Origin: Thermoplasmatota archaeon
GTDB lineage: Archaea > Thermoplasmatota > Thermoplasmata > Lutacidiplasmatales > JAMCUS01
Assembly (NCBI GenBank): GCA_023379385.1
Contig: JAMCUS010000014.1
Location: 1-54,578 of the forward strand
Reading direction: 5' to 3'
Length of the DNA stretch: 54,578 bases
Below, one piece after another: positions 53,830 through 54,578 of this stretch. Within the stretch, counting starts at the first letter, position 1, and each line of letters opens with the position of its first letter. A program made the translations under genes and the position numbers. Below the pieces are notes generated by a model. It had not been told where the DNA came from. It ran no database searches and was given only the letters and a program-made list of their open reading frames with translations.

Positions 53830-54060
53830 ATGGTTGATTTTGAGAGTCTGATAAGAAGTAGATTGAATGAACGTAAAGAGGATGAGGTTATTAGTTTATG
53901 GAACGACCTATATGATGCCTACGAGAGAAATGGGCCTGAAGCATTGGAAAGGGTTGTCCTTGACAAGCTCAATGAACTAAAAAAAGGAGTCAACAAAGAA
54001 GTGAAGGATATAAAGGGAGTGATACCAACTCCAAAGAAGCGAAAAGGGAGGAGACGATAG
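53830..54060 (+). CDS. small hypothetical protein, operon partner of Rad50-like ATPase
   Basis: 76 aa, helical and charged (SRLNERKEDEVISLWNDLYD, then LERVVLDKLNELKKG) with a strongly basic tail PTPKKRKGRRR suited to nucleic-acid contact. GAAGGG precedes the ATG. The stop is separated from the next TTG start by one base, so the two are co-translated. Family unknown. Confidence 0.65.
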   Translation: MVDFESLIRSRLNERKEDEVISLWNDLYDAYERNGPEALERVVLDKLNELKKGVNKEVKDIKGVIPTPKKRKGRRR

Positions 54061-54061
54061 T

Positions 54062-54578
54062 TTGAGAGGAACATTTGTTCTTGATTCGATCGAGATTGAG
54101 GGTTTTAGGGGTTATCTTAAGCCCATTAAGCATTCTTTTGGCGGAAAATCCGCGTTAATTTTCGGACCACAGGGAAGTGGTAAGTCCAGTACCTTAAATG
54201 CCATTGAATGGGGGTTGTTCGGAAAAATTGCTTATTTTAAGTCTGCGGAGGGAAAGTCAGATATTGAGCTAATTAATTCAAGGTCGATAGGTCTGGAATG
54301 TAAGGTGACGGTTATTCTCAGGAATAAAACATCAACGATAGAAATAACTCGTAAAAAGAGAGCAAGTAGCAAGGAAAGTGATCTTAGTGTAAAAACTGAT
54401 GGAGGCATCAAAGTAGGAACAGAGGCTGAGGAGTTTTTGTTTAGTGAATTAGGACTCACACATGATGATTTTTACAGGTCGGTGTATCTGCATCAGGAAT
54501 CGATCCGCGCCATAATAACAGATGACCCAAGAAACAGAGATGAAGCCATTGATAGGTTACTAGGGCTTGAAAAAGCAA
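54062..54578 (+). CDS. Rad50/SMC-like ATPase, N-terminal part (runs off window)
   Basis: Start TTG at 54062 with GGGAGGAG 8-9 bases upstream; 172 codons are visible and open to the end. IEIEGFRGYLKPIKHSF and FGPQGSGKSSTLNAIEWGLF (Walker A) give the SMC/Rad50 head; SVYLHQESIRAIITDDPRNR and DEAIDRLLGLEK hold the Q-loop and the turn into the coiled coil. The rest lies outside. It is not adjacent to an Mre11 gene on the visible side, and the upstream small gene suggests a dedicated accessory system. Confidence 0.82.
   Translation, partial: MRGTFVLDSIEIEGFRGYLKPIKHSFGGKSALIFGPQGSGKSSTLNAIEWGLFGKIAYFKSAEGKSDIELINSRSIGLECKVTVILRNKTSTIEITRKKRASSKESDLSVKTDGGIKVGTEAEEFLFSELGLTHDDFYRSVYLHQESIRAIITDDPRNRDEAIDRLLGLEKA

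Noticed and set aside
54232-54459. 75-codon minus-strand frame at the window end
   Set aside because: It lies antisense to the Rad50-like ATPase, whose Walker A and Q-loop motifs are clear.

Overview
The window reads as chromosome of an AT-rich euryarchaeon, most likely of the Thermoplasmata (Thermoplasmatales-like). The evidence is archaeal information processing (DNA polymerase D large subunit, primase large subunit, aIF2-beta fused to a TRAM domain, archaeal ProRS, TiaS, RtcB, Hjc, archaeal SRP RNA) together with a bifunctional phosphoglucose/phosphomannose isomerase, ADP-forming acyl-CoA synthetase subunits and a complete futalosine-type set for quinone synthesis. Many genes overlap by ATGA or TGATG, use GGTGA/GGAGG ribosome binding sites, or look leaderless.

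Layout. 0-9 kb: small conserved protein, XTP/dITP diphosphatase, an IS110 relic, polD large subunit, a GT-C-like membrane protein, an AK6-type kinase and a CDP-alcohol phosphatidyltransferase. 9-17 kb: DsrE-like protein, flavoprotein pseudogene, primase large subunit, UbiD/UbiA pair, presenilin-like protease with aIF2-beta, a CxxC zinc protein, SRP RNA and three tiny helical or coiled-coil genes. 17-21 kb: STAS-like (DUF4325) gene with a decayed GHKL ATPase partner, transposase relics, stand-alone RAM domain, peroxiredoxin/Fur operon with a perfect palindromic operator. 21-26.5 kb: acyl-CoA synthetase alpha and beta, TiaS, imidazolonepropionase, zinc ribbon. 26.9-33.4 kb: a compact six-gene membrane complex related to group 4 hydrogenases but lacking every NiFe-ligand cysteine in its large subunit. 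33.7-42.1 kb: ProRS, dodecin, RtcB, SucCD, CTP synthase, HAD phosphatase. 42.2-49.9 kb: tRNA-Ser overlapping the PGI/PMI stop codon, a damaged IS607 element, MagIII-like glycosylase, MqnC-MqnA-MqnE, Hjc, tRNA-Glu. 49.9-54.6 kb: an accessory tract with a DUF234-type ATPase, IS21 relic, an intact 128-bp MITE with 9-bp target duplication, a MazF-type toxin-antitoxin module with a tandem-repeat antitoxin, and a small gene followed by a Rad50/SMC-like ATPase that runs off the end.

Functionally, UbiA/UbiD plus MqnC/A/E point to a menaquinone-type quinone made from chorismate, and the hydrogenase-related complex is a plausible ion-pumping partner of a quinone or ferredoxin pool. SucCD and the acyl-CoA synthetase supply substrate-level phosphorylation; HutI belongs to histidine breakdown. 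The non-coding gaps are dominated by remnants of transposable elements (IS110, IS21, IS607, IS200/IS605-like hairpins and at least two MITE-like families).
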